Shown: positions 27,871 to 36,567 of the stretch, piece after piece
Position numbering within the stretch: the first letter of the stretch is position 1
Layout: the number at the start of each line of letters is the position of its first letter
Assembly: GCF_046602855.1 (NCBI RefSeq)
Contig: NZ_JBKINJ010000001.1
Location: 496,001 to 560,000, forward strand
Direction: 5' to 3'
Length of the DNA: 64,000 nt
Source: Gracilimonas sp046602855
GTDB taxonomy: Bacteria; Bacteroidota; Rhodothermia; Balneolales; Balneolaceae
Notes under the pieces: model-generated
Databases searched by the model: none
Told to the model about the DNA's origin: nothing
What the model saw: only the letters and a program-made list of their open reading frames with translations
Program-made: the position numbers and the translations under genes

Positions 27871-28592
27871 TGATCAATGATCGCTAAAAGTTCTTCTATG
27901 TGTTTGAAAATATGGTCTGAATCGTACCCTTTTCTCAGTAAAAAGTCGAATATCTTTTTCTTACGTTTTTCTATCGGTTCCCGCTGATACCGCTTTTTCT
28001 TTTTTCGGATCAGTGCGACCATGCTTTCCTTGATGTCATCAGCCGCAAATGACCTTTGAATGCATTCCTCAACAATTTGTTTTGAAACGCCTTTCTTGAA
28101 TAATTGCGTCCGGATCTTATAAGGCCCCCAATCGTTGAATTCGAACTTATCGGCTGTGTATTTGAGGGCGAATTTCCGGTCGTTTATATATTCTTTTTCT
28201 TCGAATTCATCAAGGATCTCTTCAATATAATTGCCCGAATATCCCTTTTTGAAGGCCTTGTCTTTCAGTTCTTTTCGGGAATGATCTCGCCTCGAAAGTA
28301 TCCTGAAAAAATACTCTCTTGCAGCCCATCTTTCTTCAGCTGTTTCTATCTGAGCCAGGATATCTCGCGTGATGAGAGTACCCTTCCTGAGATTCAGCTG
28401 AGTGAGAGTGGCTTCAGAAACCCCGATCAGAAACTGGTTTTTAACAAAGAGTGAGAAACGAGTTGCGTTCTTTTTTTGAACTTGTATCTCTGAAACAGGA
28501 GACGGAAGAAGCTCGAGTGCTTCTTCCGAATACCGCTGGTATTTATCCTTTTTCTTCAACCGCTTCTTTTTTCTTCTTCTTGTCCTTCTCAT
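27867..28592 (-). CDS. recX: Regulatory protein RecX
   Basis: RecA modulator with three-helix RecX repeats: YFFRILSRRDHSRKELKDK, then YIEEILDEFEEKEYINDRKFA and a C-terminal region KIFDFLLRKGYDSDHIF. It binds RecA filaments and limits their activity. From ATG 28592 the first 50 bases overlap the recA 3' end and encode a very basic N-terminus (RRTRRRKKKRLKKK), which mirrors the Lys-rich recA tail read in another frame. A TTG at 28559 would give a shorter overlap of 17 bases and a more usual N-terminus; the true start is undecided. Confidence 0.88.
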   Translation of the reverse strand: MRRTRRRKKKRLKKKDKYQRYSEEALELLPSPVSEIQVQKKNATRFSLFVKNQFLIGVSEATLTQLNLRKGTLITRDILAQIETAEERWAAREYFFRILSRRDHSRKELKDKAFKKGYSGNYIEEILDEFEEKEYINDRKFALKYTADKFEFNDWGPYKIRTQLFKKGVSKQIVEECIQRSFAADDIKESMVALIRKKKKRYQREPIEKRKKKIFDFLLRKGYDSDHIFKHIEELLAIIDQ

Positions 28593-29601
28593 CCTCAGGC
28601 TCTTCCTCCTCGATACCCATCAGTTTCTTGCGAACCACGGCTTCGATCTTTTTGGCGAGTTCCGGATCTTCTTCCAGAAACTGCATGGCGGCATCAGAAC
28701 CCTGTCCGATCGGTTCTCCATCATAACGGAACCAGCTTCCACGTTTCTCAATGATATCATATTCCACAGCCAGGTCAAGGATCTCAGATATGCGTGAGAT
28801 GCCCTTACCGTACATGATATTGAACTCAACCACTTTGAAAGGAGGGGCGACCTTGTTCTTGGCTACCTTCACCTTGGTACGGTTACCGATCACTTCGTCT
28901 CCTTTTTTAATAGAGCCAATGCGCCGGATATCCAGCCTTACGGAAGAGTAAAACTTCAAGGCACGTCCACCGGTGGTGGTTTCCGGATTACCGAACATCA
29001 CACCGATCTTTTCACGCACCTGGTTAATAAAGATACAAGAAGTACGACTCTTGTTTATGATACCAGTGATCTTACGCATGGCCTGCGACATCAATCTTGC
29101 CTGAAGACCCATATGTGAATCACCCATTTCACCTTCCAGTTCGGCGCGGGGTACCAGGGCCGCAACGGAATCGATCACAACTACATCGAGGGCACCGGAA
29201 CGGATCAGCGTTTCGGTTATCTCAAGAGCCTGCTCACCGTTATCGGGTTGGGAGACCAGAAGTTCTTCTACATTGATACCCAATGCTTTGGCATAGCGAG
29301 GATCGAATGCATGCTCAGCATCGATGAAAGCGGCATAACCGCCGGCTTTCTGTGCCTCGGCAATAACCTGAAGGGCCAAGGTGGTTTTACCACTGGCCTC
29401 AGGGCCATATATTTCGGTCACCCGGCCACGGGGAATTCCCTGTACCCCCAGGGCATAATCTACCATGATGGAGCCGGTTGATATCACGTCGATATCCTGA
29501 ATGGCTTCGGAACCAAGCTTCATGATGGTTCCTTTTCCGTGCTGTTTTTCTATCTGCCCGACAGCCATATCGAGGGCTTTGACTCGGTCGTCTTTACTCA
29601 T
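28543..29601 (-). CDS. recA: Recombinase RecA
   Basis: A 352-residue DNA strand-exchange ATPase. Walker A is GPEASGKTT (66-74), Walker B is in VVVIDSVAAL, and the DNA-binding loop region includes INQVREKIGVMFGNPETTTGG. The acidic C-terminal tail is unusually mixed with Lys (EEEEPEDEKDKKKKKE), partly dictated by the overlapping recX start. It heads the long minus-strand run. The 353 bp upstream contain a perfect palindrome and a tandem repeat, listed separately. Confidence 0.97.
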   Translation of the reverse strand: MSKDDRVKALDMAVGQIEKQHGKGTIMKLGSEAIQDIDVISTGSIMVDYALGVQGIPRGRVTEIYGPEASGKTTLALQVIAEAQKAGGYAAFIDAEHAFDPRYAKALGINVEELLVSQPDNGEQALEITETLIRSGALDVVVIDSVAALVPRAELEGEMGDSHMGLQARLMSQAMRKITGIINKSRTSCIFINQVREKIGVMFGNPETTTGGRALKFYSSVRLDIRRIGSIKKGDEVIGNRTKVKVAKNKVAPPFKVVEFNIMYGKGISRISEILDLAVEYDIIEKRGSWFRYDGEPIGQGSDAAMQFLEEDPELAKKIEAVVRKKLMGIEEEEPEDEKDKKKKKEAVEEKG

Positions 29602-29729
29602 AATGTTTACCTGTTTGTTTTGTTATTAAAAATCCTTGTCATCTGCACAATGTTCAGGTACCGTATCCCGGTCATTCAATTCCTGAACGAAAATTTCTTC
29701 CAACTCCTGAATGTAAATATAAGGTACAT

Positions 29730-29750
29730 GGGTGACAATCAGTGTCACCC
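29730..29750. promoter_or_regulatory. Perfect palindrome upstream of recA
   Basis: GGGTGACA-ATCAG-TGTCACCC has 8-bp perfect arms and a 5-bp centre, about 130 bp upstream of the recA start. It has the form of a dimeric regulator's operator. It does not match the LexA boxes of Proteobacteria or Firmicutes that I know. It has no T run, so it is not an intrinsic terminator. Confidence 0.4.
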
Positions 29751-29763
29751 AACTGCGTCTGTT

Positions 29764-29785
29764 TTCAATATATGTTCAATATATG
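29764..29785. repeat. Exact 11-bp tandem repeat upstream of recA
   Basis: TTCAATATATG occurs twice head to tail with no spacer. Read toward recA the unit is CATATATTGAA, so the pair contains GAACATATATTGAA, loosely like a GAAC-N-GTTC SOS box but without a proper second half-site. It may be a regulator site or part of an AT-rich upstream promoter element. Confidence 0.4.
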
Positions 29786-29954
29786 TAATTGACAAACACC
29801 TCACCGATCAATACTCAAAATTCATTATTTCAATCCTCACTGCTTAGTAAGAGGGCTGAAAATTGAATTCCTTACACAAATTATTAAAATCACGATCGGA
29901 AGAGAGTAATGAACTTAGTTCAAAAACCTGATTTTTTATACTATTGTGAAGTGA

Positions 29955-31142
29955 TCAATCTAAATTCCTGATCACATGCTCAAGTTTATGCATCGCCATC
30001 CTGATCTGATCGGTGGTGATATAGGGAGCCGGACCAAACCTGAGGATCTCGCCGCGGGCATCCGTAAATACACCATTTTCCATCAGGGCTGCTCTGATCT
30101 CTCGGGCTTTAGGGGATGTCAATGACAAAAATCCGCCATTCAAGTCAAGCGGTTCTTCATGAGTGAGCCGGATGAGGGATGGGGAAAAGTCTTTGCTCGT
30201 AAATTCCTCACGAAGCAGTGCAACCTGAGCCTTGTATTGTTCACGCAATACCTGTGGTGTCAGTTCCATTTCACGGAAGAATTCCACAACCTTAGCCGCA
30301 CGGAACTGAGAAGATGGATCATAGGTTCCGCTTGCAAATCTCTGGTCACCGTCATCATACACCACCGGATCATCATTTCGGGGATTATCCAGAGAACTAA
30401 AGGCAGCAAACCATCCGGTAATGGCAGGCCGGTAGTCACAGTCTTTCGGGAATCGCAGAAAACAATTGGATTCACCCCACTGCAGATATTTATATCCGCC
30501 GATCAGGATAAAGCAGTCTTCCAGTCCCGCTTCTCTAATAGACAGTGGAACCACATTCGTGCCGTGATAATCATCGATCAACACAGGAATACCTTTCTCA
30601 CGGGCTGCTGCTGCTATCTCGGTCAGGTGTGTATTGATGAGAGATGTTTCGAAATAAACTCTGGACAGCATTACGGCCGAAGTACGGTCGTCCATTTCAC
30701 CAATGATGCGTTCAGCAAAGGTGTCATCGGGTTGAACCGGAACCTGAACGAACTCGAGTCCTTCCTCTTCAAGCCGATGCAGCTGACGGAACAAGGAATG
30801 AAACTCGCCATCCGTGGAAATGATCTTGGGTTTGTTCTTCAGATCAAGGCTGCTCATCCAGCTCACGAATAGAATATGCGTACTTTCTTCGCGACAGTAG
30901 AATCCATCCGGGTCATCATAAAAGTCCCGGAGATAATCACGCAGTATCTCCGTTTTTTCAAAGGCCGTTTCCCATTTGTTGTCCACATCACGGGCGCATA
31001 CATCAAAATATTCGGTTTGTCCCTCGCGGGCTACATCGGGCCAGGCCTGGTGGGAGTGACCGGTGAAAAGGAGCCGGTCGCCAACGTTGAATCGTGAATA
31101 ATGAGGAATGAGCTTGTTGGCTAAGGCATCGATATCTGACAT
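29955..31142 (-). CDS. kynU: Kynureninase-like PLP enzyme (class V aminotransferase fold)
   Basis: About 395 residues of fold-type I with the cofactor Asp in LIDDYHGTNVVPL and the Schiff-base Lys in IGGYKYLQWGES, followed by the substrate-binding region ITGWFAAF and a C-terminal ILRFGPAPY. Kynureninase splits kynurenine into anthranilate and alanine. The assignment is supported by the tryptophan 2,3-dioxygenase gene 60 bp upstream on the same strand. Some relatives in the family are only annotated as aminotransferase class V. ATG 31142 is used; a TTG immediately precedes it. Confidence 0.8.
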   Translation of the reverse strand: MSDIDALANKLIPHYSRFNVGDRLLFTGHSHQAWPDVAREGQTEYFDVCARDVDNKWETAFEKTEILRDYLRDFYDDPDGFYCREESTHILFVSWMSSLDLKNKPKIISTDGEFHSLFRQLHRLEEEGLEFVQVPVQPDDTFAERIIGEMDDRTSAVMLSRVYFETSLINTHLTEIAAAAREKGIPVLIDDYHGTNVVPLSIREAGLEDCFILIGGYKYLQWGESNCFLRFPKDCDYRPAITGWFAAFSSLDNPRNDDPVVYDDGDQRFASGTYDPSSQFRAAKVVEFFREMELTPQVLREQYKAQVALLREEFTSKDFSPSLIRLTHEEPLDLNGGFLSLTSPKAREIRAALMENGVFTDARGEILRFGPAPYITTDQIRMAMHKLEHVIRNLD

Positions 31143-31202
31143 CAAAAAATAGATTTATTTGGTTTAGTAGCAGTAACTGAAATTTGTCAAGTTTTGTTCA
31201 TT

Positions 31203-31982
31203 CTAAAACTTGGACCGGATAGCCCAAAGGTCGGGAAAGATAGGATTGTTAAGGGTCTTATGAAGATATTTTGCTCCATCCGAGCCGCCGGTACCTTTTT
31301 TGGTGCCAATGGTTCGCTCAACCATCTTAACGTGGCGATATCGCCATTCCTGAAGGCCCTCATCATAATCAACGAACAGTTCGGCTACCATAGCTGCCTC
31401 GGGATCTTCCTGCATGGCTTTCACTAAAACATCCTGAATATCATCAGACGGTTCATGAACCAGTCCGTTCTCATTTTCTCTTTTGGGATCTACCTGCCAG
31501 CCCCGGGTACGCATGTAAGCGCAAAAGCTTTCCCATAAAGTGGATTCTTTCATCCGGGATTCAAGGATCTCAATATGTTCGGGTTGATCCTTGTGAGCCT
31601 CTTTCATGAGAGGGAACCGGAGTCCACATACGATCTCCATTTCTCTGAATTGAAGTGATTGAAATCCTGAGGACTGACCCAGAAATTTTCGAAAGCTGTT
31701 GAACTCAAGAGGCGTCATGGTTTCCAGAATATCGATCTGGGAGACCATGGTTTTCAATATGGTCAGGACGCGGCGCATAGTTTTAACAGTTCCCCAGGTT
31801 TGGCCGGCTTCAAGGTCTTTTCGGAGCTTGCCAAATTCGTGTAATATCTGTTTGAACCATAGCTCATAGGTCTGATGGATAATGATAAAAAGCAACTCGT
31901 CGTGCTCGGGCGGATGCGATTTATATTCCTGCAGTTCAGTGAGTTCATCGATCTTGAGATAGTTGGTGTAGGTCAGGCTCAT
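31203..31982 (-). CDS. kynA: Tryptophan 2,3-dioxygenase
   Basis: A 259-residue haem dioxygenase that opens the tryptophan indole ring to N-formylkynurenine. Signature regions are IIHQTYELWFKQILHEF (substrate-pocket His), LEFNSFRKFLGQSSGFQS, and the C-terminal WRYRHVKMVERTIG with the proximal haem His followed by GTGGSDGAKYL. It forms a pair with kynU. The formamidase needed between the two steps is not in the window. Confidence 0.95.
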   Translation of the reverse strand: MSLTYTNYLKIDELTELQEYKSHPPEHDELLFIIIHQTYELWFKQILHEFGKLRKDLEAGQTWGTVKTMRRVLTILKTMVSQIDILETMTPLEFNSFRKFLGQSSGFQSLQFREMEIVCGLRFPLMKEAHKDQPEHIEILESRMKESTLWESFCAYMRTRGWQVDPKRENENGLVHEPSDDIQDVLVKAMQEDPEAAMVAELFVDYDEGLQEWRYRHVKMVERTIGTKKGTGGSDGAKYLHKTLNNPIFPDLWAIRSKF

Positions 31983-32172
31983 GTATTCGGTAATTTGGTT
32001 CGTTTGAATAATACCGAGTTCGAAGGTGGATTGCTAAGTGGAGTGTAAGGTTCGAGGGGAGAGGTGTTAGGTTTTTCTTTTACCTGATTACTGATCATTG
32101 ATAACTGTTCGCTGAAAGAAAGATTTTCTTTTTTTAAAGAATCCTGTTCGTGAAAATTATGTACCATGTAGT

Positions 32173-33012
32173 ATGAACAAATTAATTGCAGATAGCGGGG
32201 CTTCTAAAACAGACTGGGTGTTGCTTGGGGATGGATCGCCACAATTTATTCAGACCGAAGGGCTTAACCCGTATCTCCTAACATCAGTGCAGTTTTTGAA
32301 TGTGCTTGTCAAAGAATTGAAGCCCAACTTGTTAGGGAGGTCAGTTGACGAGATCCAATTTTTTGGATCCGGATGCAGTTCAGCTGAAAAGAAGCAGGAG
32401 GTGGAGCGATATCTGAGGGAGATCTTTGAGTTTGCTGAGATCCATGTTGGAACCGATCTTGATGGTGCCGGCATCGCACTTTATGGTGATAAGTCAGGAT
32501 TGGTTGGAATTCTGGGGACCGGATCGAGTGCAGCTTTTTTTGAAGGCGGAAAAGTAGTGAAACAGATGCCTTCGGTTGCATTTCCGGATGGAGATATTGG
32601 AAGCGGAAGTTACATCGGTAAGAGGATCATGAAATTGTATACGGCCGGAACGTTAAACAATGATCTGAGATATTATCTGGATCATCACGTAGAAGAGGAT
32701 ATCGGGAAGATGACGCTGATGTTCAAGAAGACCAAAGAGGCAAAACTCTTTGCGGCTGAGATCTGCCGGGTGATGGGACCCAAGTCGCATTATCCCCAAA
32801 TTCAGCAGATCATTCACGATGGATTTGAAGCTTACCTGACCCAGGTGAAGCAGCATTTTACGAAGCAGATCACCTCACATGAGATTGGTTTTGTGGGGTC
32901 GGTGGCTTCAGTTTTTGAATCTGAACTTCTGACAATAAGCCGTCAGATGGAGATCGAGGTGAGGTCCGTAGTAAGATCACCCATCGAGTACTTAATGCTA
33001 TACTATAAATAA
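32173..33012 (+). CDS. BadF/BadG-type ATPase, probable N-acetylglucosamine kinase
   Basis: A 279-residue ASKHA-fold kinase. The N-terminal phosphate loop DSGASKTDWVLL, the second phosphate motif GILGTGSSAAFFEGG and the DGDIGSGSYIGKR segment match the Bacteroidota GlcNAc-kinase-like group. It lacks the Cys cluster of benzoyl-CoA reductase activators, so an amino-sugar kinase role is more likely. Divergent from the tryptophan dioxygenase gene. Confidence 0.75.
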   Translation: MNKLIADSGASKTDWVLLGDGSPQFIQTEGLNPYLLTSVQFLNVLVKELKPNLLGRSVDEIQFFGSGCSSAEKKQEVERYLREIFEFAEIHVGTDLDGAGIALYGDKSGLVGILGTGSSAAFFEGGKVVKQMPSVAFPDGDIGSGSYIGKRIMKLYTAGTLNNDLRYYLDHHVEEDIGKMTLMFKKTKEAKLFAAEICRVMGPKSHYPQIQQIIHDGFEAYLTQVKQHFTKQITSHEIGFVGSVASVFESELLTISRQMEIEVRSVVRSPIEYLMLYYK

Positions 33013-33177
33013 AGATCAGATCTCCTGCGGCATCACTATTTGAGTTGCGATCCGGTAAATATTTTGTATGGACGTATAGCATACTTTCGGACGGCATAAG
33101 AACTAGTTCAGAGCCGGGGAAGTTGTTTCCAACCGGCGTGAGATCTTGTGAATTAGATCGCATTGGCATTTAAAAAC

Positions 33178-33195
33178 GCATGGCGTATACCATGC
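33178..33195. repeat. Short palindrome in the gap before tatD
   Basis: GCATGG-CGTATA-CCATGC lies in the 308-bp gap 33013-33320 between the kinase and the TatD gene. The rest of the gap shows nothing I can name. The palindrome could be an operator for tatD, but its arms are only 6 bp. Confidence 0.25.
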
Positions 33196-33320
33196 TTCCA
33201 AACAGTATTAAGTTATGAGCTGCATACCGCTAAAGATTCAGTGTTTAGCCTGTAATGATGGACTATAATGGTTATTTTACAATGATCAGAAATTTATAAT
33301 CAGTGAACAGCATTAATTTT

Positions 33321-34091
33321 ATGATCGACACGCATTCGCATATTTACCTGGAACAGTTTGATGATGATCGGGATGAAGTGAACCGGAGGGCTGCTGAAGC
33401 CGGGGTAACCGGTATCTTTATGCCCGCCATAGATCTGGATTCCATTCCAAAAATGGAAAAGCTTAAACATACAGACATCAGCTTTTATAAGATGGCCGGG
33501 ATACATCCGACTGAAGTGTCGGATGAGCTGCCTGAAGATCTTGAATCGAAATTAACCGAATTTTGCTCAAGGGATGATTATTACGGTGTGGGTGAGACGG
33601 GTCTCGATTATTACTGGAGCACTGAGTTGGTGGAGCAGCAAAAGAAAAGTTTTCATTTGCACTGCAGGGTAGCCAAAGAGGTGCAAAAACCGATCATCAT
33701 CCATAATCGGGATAGTACTGATGACATGCTGGAGATCATTGAACAAGAGCAGGATGGAAGCCTGACCGGAGTATGGCACTGTTTTAACGGAACCGTTGAA
33801 GAAGGTAAGCGAGCCCTTAATCTGGGATTACATCTTGGTATTGGCGGGGTAGTCACCTTTAAAAATGGCGGCGTAGACAAGACTGTGGCTCGGCTTCCTT
33901 TAGAAAAGATGATCCTTGAGACGGATGCACCTTATTTGTCACCCACGCCAAAGCGGGGAAAGCGAAACGAGCCGGCATTTATGAAATACACCGCAGAGAA
34001 ATTAGCCGATATTTTTGGTTTGAGCCTGGAAGAAGTGGATAAACAGACGACCGAGACAGCAAGACGGTTGTTTGGGTTAGATCAAAGTTGA
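33321..34091 (+). CDS. TatD-family metal-dependent DNase
   Basis: A 256-residue TIM-barrel hydrolase. Metal ligands are seen in MIDTHSHIYL (both His), YGVGETGLDYYW (Glu), PIIIHNRDS (His), VWHCFNG (His) and LETDAPYLSP (Asp). TatD enzymes are 3'-5' exonucleases on DNA or RNA. ATG 33321 is used because the family begins at the first beta strand; a GTG at 33303 is also in frame. It is the last chromosomal gene before the cassette array. Confidence 0.9.
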   Translation: MIDTHSHIYLEQFDDDRDEVNRRAAEAGVTGIFMPAIDLDSIPKMEKLKHTDISFYKMAGIHPTEVSDELPEDLESKLTEFCSRDDYYGVGETGLDYYWSTELVEQQKKSFHLHCRVAKEVQKPIIIHNRDSTDDMLEIIEQEQDGSLTGVWHCFNGTVEEGKRALNLGLHLGIGGVVTFKNGGVDKTVARLPLEKMILETDAPYLSPTPKRGKRNEPAFMKYTAEKLADIFGLSLEEVDKQTTETARRLFGLDQS

Positions 34092-34127
34092 AAAAGTGCG
34101 ATAAGGTATTATCTTAGGTCAACTTAC

Positions 34128-34178
34128 TTGGATCTTATACGAACACCTTAGGCGAACGACCGTTCGGATAAGATCCAA
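34128..34178. repeat. Long hairpin (17-bp arms) between tatD and the cassette array
   Basis: TTGGATCTTATACGAAC (34128-34144) is the reverse complement of 34162-34178 except for one mismatch, around a 17-nt centre. No T run follows, so it is not a standard terminator. The element TTCGGATAA inside it recurs at 34259-34267. It may be a remnant of a recombination site, a repeat element, or a transcript-end hairpin for tatD. Confidence 0.55.
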
Positions 34179-34236
34179 ATAATCACATTATGCGAATCAA
34201 AAGGGGCAAATTAGCGGTTCCAAGGGGTTTTACACG

Positions 34237-34274
34237 GTTCGCCCTAACAAACCCCTCATTCGGATAATATTATG
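34237..34274 (+). other. Left boundary of the array: truncated attC-like or attI-like sequence
   Basis: The left cut site is G34274/T34275 (GTTAGTT), defined by its match to the attC at the end of cassette 1. Upstream, CCCTAACAAACCCC (34242-34255) resembles the 5' arm of the array's attC sites (CTAACAAAGC), but no matching 3' arm exists. AGGGGTTT (34223-34230) and AAACCCCT (34249-34256) form a small hairpin. It may be a deletion derivative of an attC site or a primary attachment site. Confidence 0.4.
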
Positions 34275-34305
34275 TTAGTTGCCAATCGATAATTATATCA
34301 ATGAT

Positions 34306-36567
34306 GTGAAAAAATTACTTTTACTATCGTTACTTATTCTTTTGAGTGCTTGTGAAATTTCTCAAAGCGATAAATCTTTAGATCGAAAAATTGAGAACTT
34401 GACGGCTTTTGCAAAAGTTTATGGCCATGTAAAATATTTCCATCCCAGTGATGAGGCAATGGATATCGATTGGGATAAATTAGCCGTACACGGTGTGGAG
34501 ACTTTAAAAAATCCACAGAATGACCGAGACCTGAAGAAAGCACTTGAAGTAGTCTTTTCACCGATAGCAGCCACCCTTTCTATTCATGACGAAAAACCCA
34601 AAGAAAAACATTTTCTTTCATCATATCTCGATATAATTGGTACGGACACAACCGGATTGAAAACTATCGCCTGGCAACATAGAGGTGTATATCTTGGAAC
34701 AGATCATCAGCCTTACAGAAGTTCCCGAACACACAGGAATGATTTCAATGTAACCCGATCTAATGCCCTCTTTCAATATTTAGATTCTGAGTTACTAAGT
34801 GGCAAACAGATAAGATTTAGAAGTTCTTTTCGATCTGGTATAGAAAATCAGGAAAGTAAAGCTGAGCTAATTCTAGTTACTGAGAATCAGAATGTTGTCA
34901 GTCAACAGATTAAGTTAGATAAAAGTAGCAGTGAATGGGTTTATTATGAATTTCAGGCTGATATTGAAGAAAATACTGGCACGCTCCTCGTGGGGTTTCA
35001 GATGCAGGGTGATACGGATTTACACATTGATGATCTTAAATTGGAATACAGTTCCAGTTCATCAGATTGGACGACTTACCCCTTGAAAAATCAGGATTTC
35101 ACTCTTGAAACACCGGAAGGTCCGGCAGATTGGGAAGTTAACAGTATGGGTGTATTTGAATATGGAGTTTATACAGACAATTCAAATACCGGGAATAAAA
35201 TATTCAGGATAACGTCAAAGCAGAAGCTCTTTGACCAAACTCCATCTGTTGGTGAAACCGCTGTACAACAGATCAGTGAAGATTTATGGAGTGAAGTGCC
35301 ATTGGCTTTGTATGGCACAGAAGATTACACACTACCCCAAACTGAGAAGTCGTTTAATTTCTATAAAAATGAAATTGACCAGATAGATTTCAACCATGCT
35401 TCAACAAATGATGAGAATCTGCGTCTTGCCAATATTATCCTTGCTTGGAACATCTTTCAACACTTTTATCCCTATTTTGATGTGGTGGAAGTTAACTGGG
35501 ATAAGGTTTTAAAAACTTCACTTCGCAGAACCCTAGAAGGCCAAAACGAAGATGAATTCCTGGAAACACTGCAATGGATGGTCGCACAATTAGAGGATGG
35601 ACATGGTGTGACTACATGTCTTGATACCACTCGATTATACAAAGCGCCAATCAAAGTGGATGAATTGGAGGGAAATATTGTGGTGACTGCCAGCCAAATT
35701 GATGAAATTGAGGTTGGTGATATCATAAATAGAGTGGATGGAATTCTTGCTCTTGAGGAGCTGAACAGAAGAATTGAATTGGTTTCAGGATCTCCCCAAT
35801 TACGTAAACACAGGGCTTTGAATATGTTTGCCGCCGGAAATAAAGAATATCAGGCTTTATTTGAGCTGGAAAAAGCATCAGGTGAAACAGAAACGGTGGA
35901 AGTTTCAAGAACAACTACGGCAAATCTATTTACTACCGTCAGAGAGTTCGATTATCCGGCTATTGAAATGATTGAAGACGATATTTATCTGATCAATCTG
36001 AGAAAAATTACCAAAAGAGTTTTTGAAGAGAACCTTGAAAACCTATCAAAAGCCAAGGGGATTATATTTGATTATCGCAACGGGAGTAATTCTTCATTCA
36101 GTATGTTTAATGTTGTTCCATATTTAATAAACAAGGAGGTTCAGTCGCCTAACTGGTATACCCCTGAATTAATTTATCCTGACCGGAGAAATATGCAGTT
36201 TGACCATTCAACTTGGTCAATTGCTCCAAAAAAACCATTTATTAAAGCTAATAATGTCATATTAAATGCACCTGGAATAGTATCAAGTGGTGAAACAACA
36301 ATGGGTATTATTGATCACTATAATCTTGCTACATTAATTGGGCAGCCAACTGCAGGTACAAACGGTAATACGAATCATATTGACCTCCCGGGTGGTTGTC
36401 GAATCATGTGGACAGGAATGAAAGTACTCAAACATGATGAGTCTCAACTACATCTTATAGGATACGAACCTGACTTTGTTGTAGAGCGATCCATTGACGC
36501 GGTAAGGAGTAATCGGGATGAATTTTTAGAAAAAGCTCTCGAAGTAATTAAGATTGAGAGCAACTAA
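34306..36567 (+). CDS. Cassette 1: lipoprotein of the S41 peptidase family
   Basis: Starting at GTG 34306 the protein has a near-perfect lipoprotein signal, MKKLLLLSLLILLSAC, and 753 residues. The early segment AFAKVYGHVKYFHPSDE and the later IFQHFYPYFDVVEVNW are typical of S41-type peptidases of Bacteroidota. A PDZ-like part is followed by the catalytic-domain region with NAPGIVSSGETTMG (Ser 660-661) and IGQPTAGTNGN. The substrate is unknown. The TAA stop lies inside the R'' of the attC, so gene and cassette end together. At 2.4 kb it is a large cassette. Confidence 0.8.
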   Translation: MKKLLLLSLLILLSACEISQSDKSLDRKIENLTAFAKVYGHVKYFHPSDEAMDIDWDKLAVHGVETLKNPQNDRDLKKALEVVFSPIAATLSIHDEKPKEKHFLSSYLDIIGTDTTGLKTIAWQHRGVYLGTDHQPYRSSRTHRNDFNVTRSNALFQYLDSELLSGKQIRFRSSFRSGIENQESKAELILVTENQNVVSQQIKLDKSSSEWVYYEFQADIEENTGTLLVGFQMQGDTDLHIDDLKLEYSSSSSDWTTYPLKNQDFTLETPEGPADWEVNSMGVFEYGVYTDNSNTGNKIFRITSKQKLFDQTPSVGETAVQQISEDLWSEVPLALYGTEDYTLPQTEKSFNFYKNEIDQIDFNHASTNDENLRLANIILAWNIFQHFYPYFDVVEVNWDKVLKTSLRRTLEGQNEDEFLETLQWMVAQLEDGHGVTTCLDTTRLYKAPIKVDELEGNIVVTASQIDEIEVGDIINRVDGILALEELNRRIELVSGSPQLRKHRALNMFAAGNKEYQALFELEKASGETETVEVSRTTTANLFTTVREFDYPAIEMIEDDIYLINLRKITKRVFEENLENLSKAKGIIFDYRNGSNSSFSMFNVVPYLINKEVQSPNWYTPELIYPDRRNMQFDHSTWSIAPKKPFIKANNVILNAPGIVSSGETTMGIIDHYNLATLIGQPTAGTNGNTNHIDLPGGCRIMWTGMKVLKHDESQLHLIGYEPDFVVERSIDAVRSNRDEFLEKALEVIKIESN

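Larger units (their letters stand above)
29602..29954. other. Intergenic region between recA start and kynU stop
   Basis: This is the recA upstream region. It contains a perfect 8-bp-arm palindrome (29730-29750) and an 11-bp tandem repeat (29764-29785). Reading toward recA there is also a frame of about 40 codons from GTG in the palindrome to a TAA about 30 bp before recA, with an internal TTG preceded by AGGAG; it may be a leader peptide or chance. No convincing Bacteroidota-type promoter could be fixed by eye. Confidence 0.5.

Noticed and set aside
29764..29785. Considered the tandem repeat as a Firmicutes-type SOS box
   Set aside because: GAAC is followed by ATATAT and TGAA instead of GTTC, so the second half-site is absent; reported only as an unexplained repeat.
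31979..32167. 62-codon minus-strand frame ending with an ATGA overlap on the tryptophan dioxygenase start
   Set aside because: Composition is unlike a folded protein (Pro/Ser/Asn-rich with no motif) and its start lies 5 bp from a divergent gene, leaving no room for a promoter. It is probably the leader region of the dioxygenase gene.
32870..33169. 99-codon minus-strand frame overlapping the end of the sugar-kinase gene
   Set aside because: Most of it is the antisense of the kinase C-terminus, and the remaining part has no recognisable motif or start signal.
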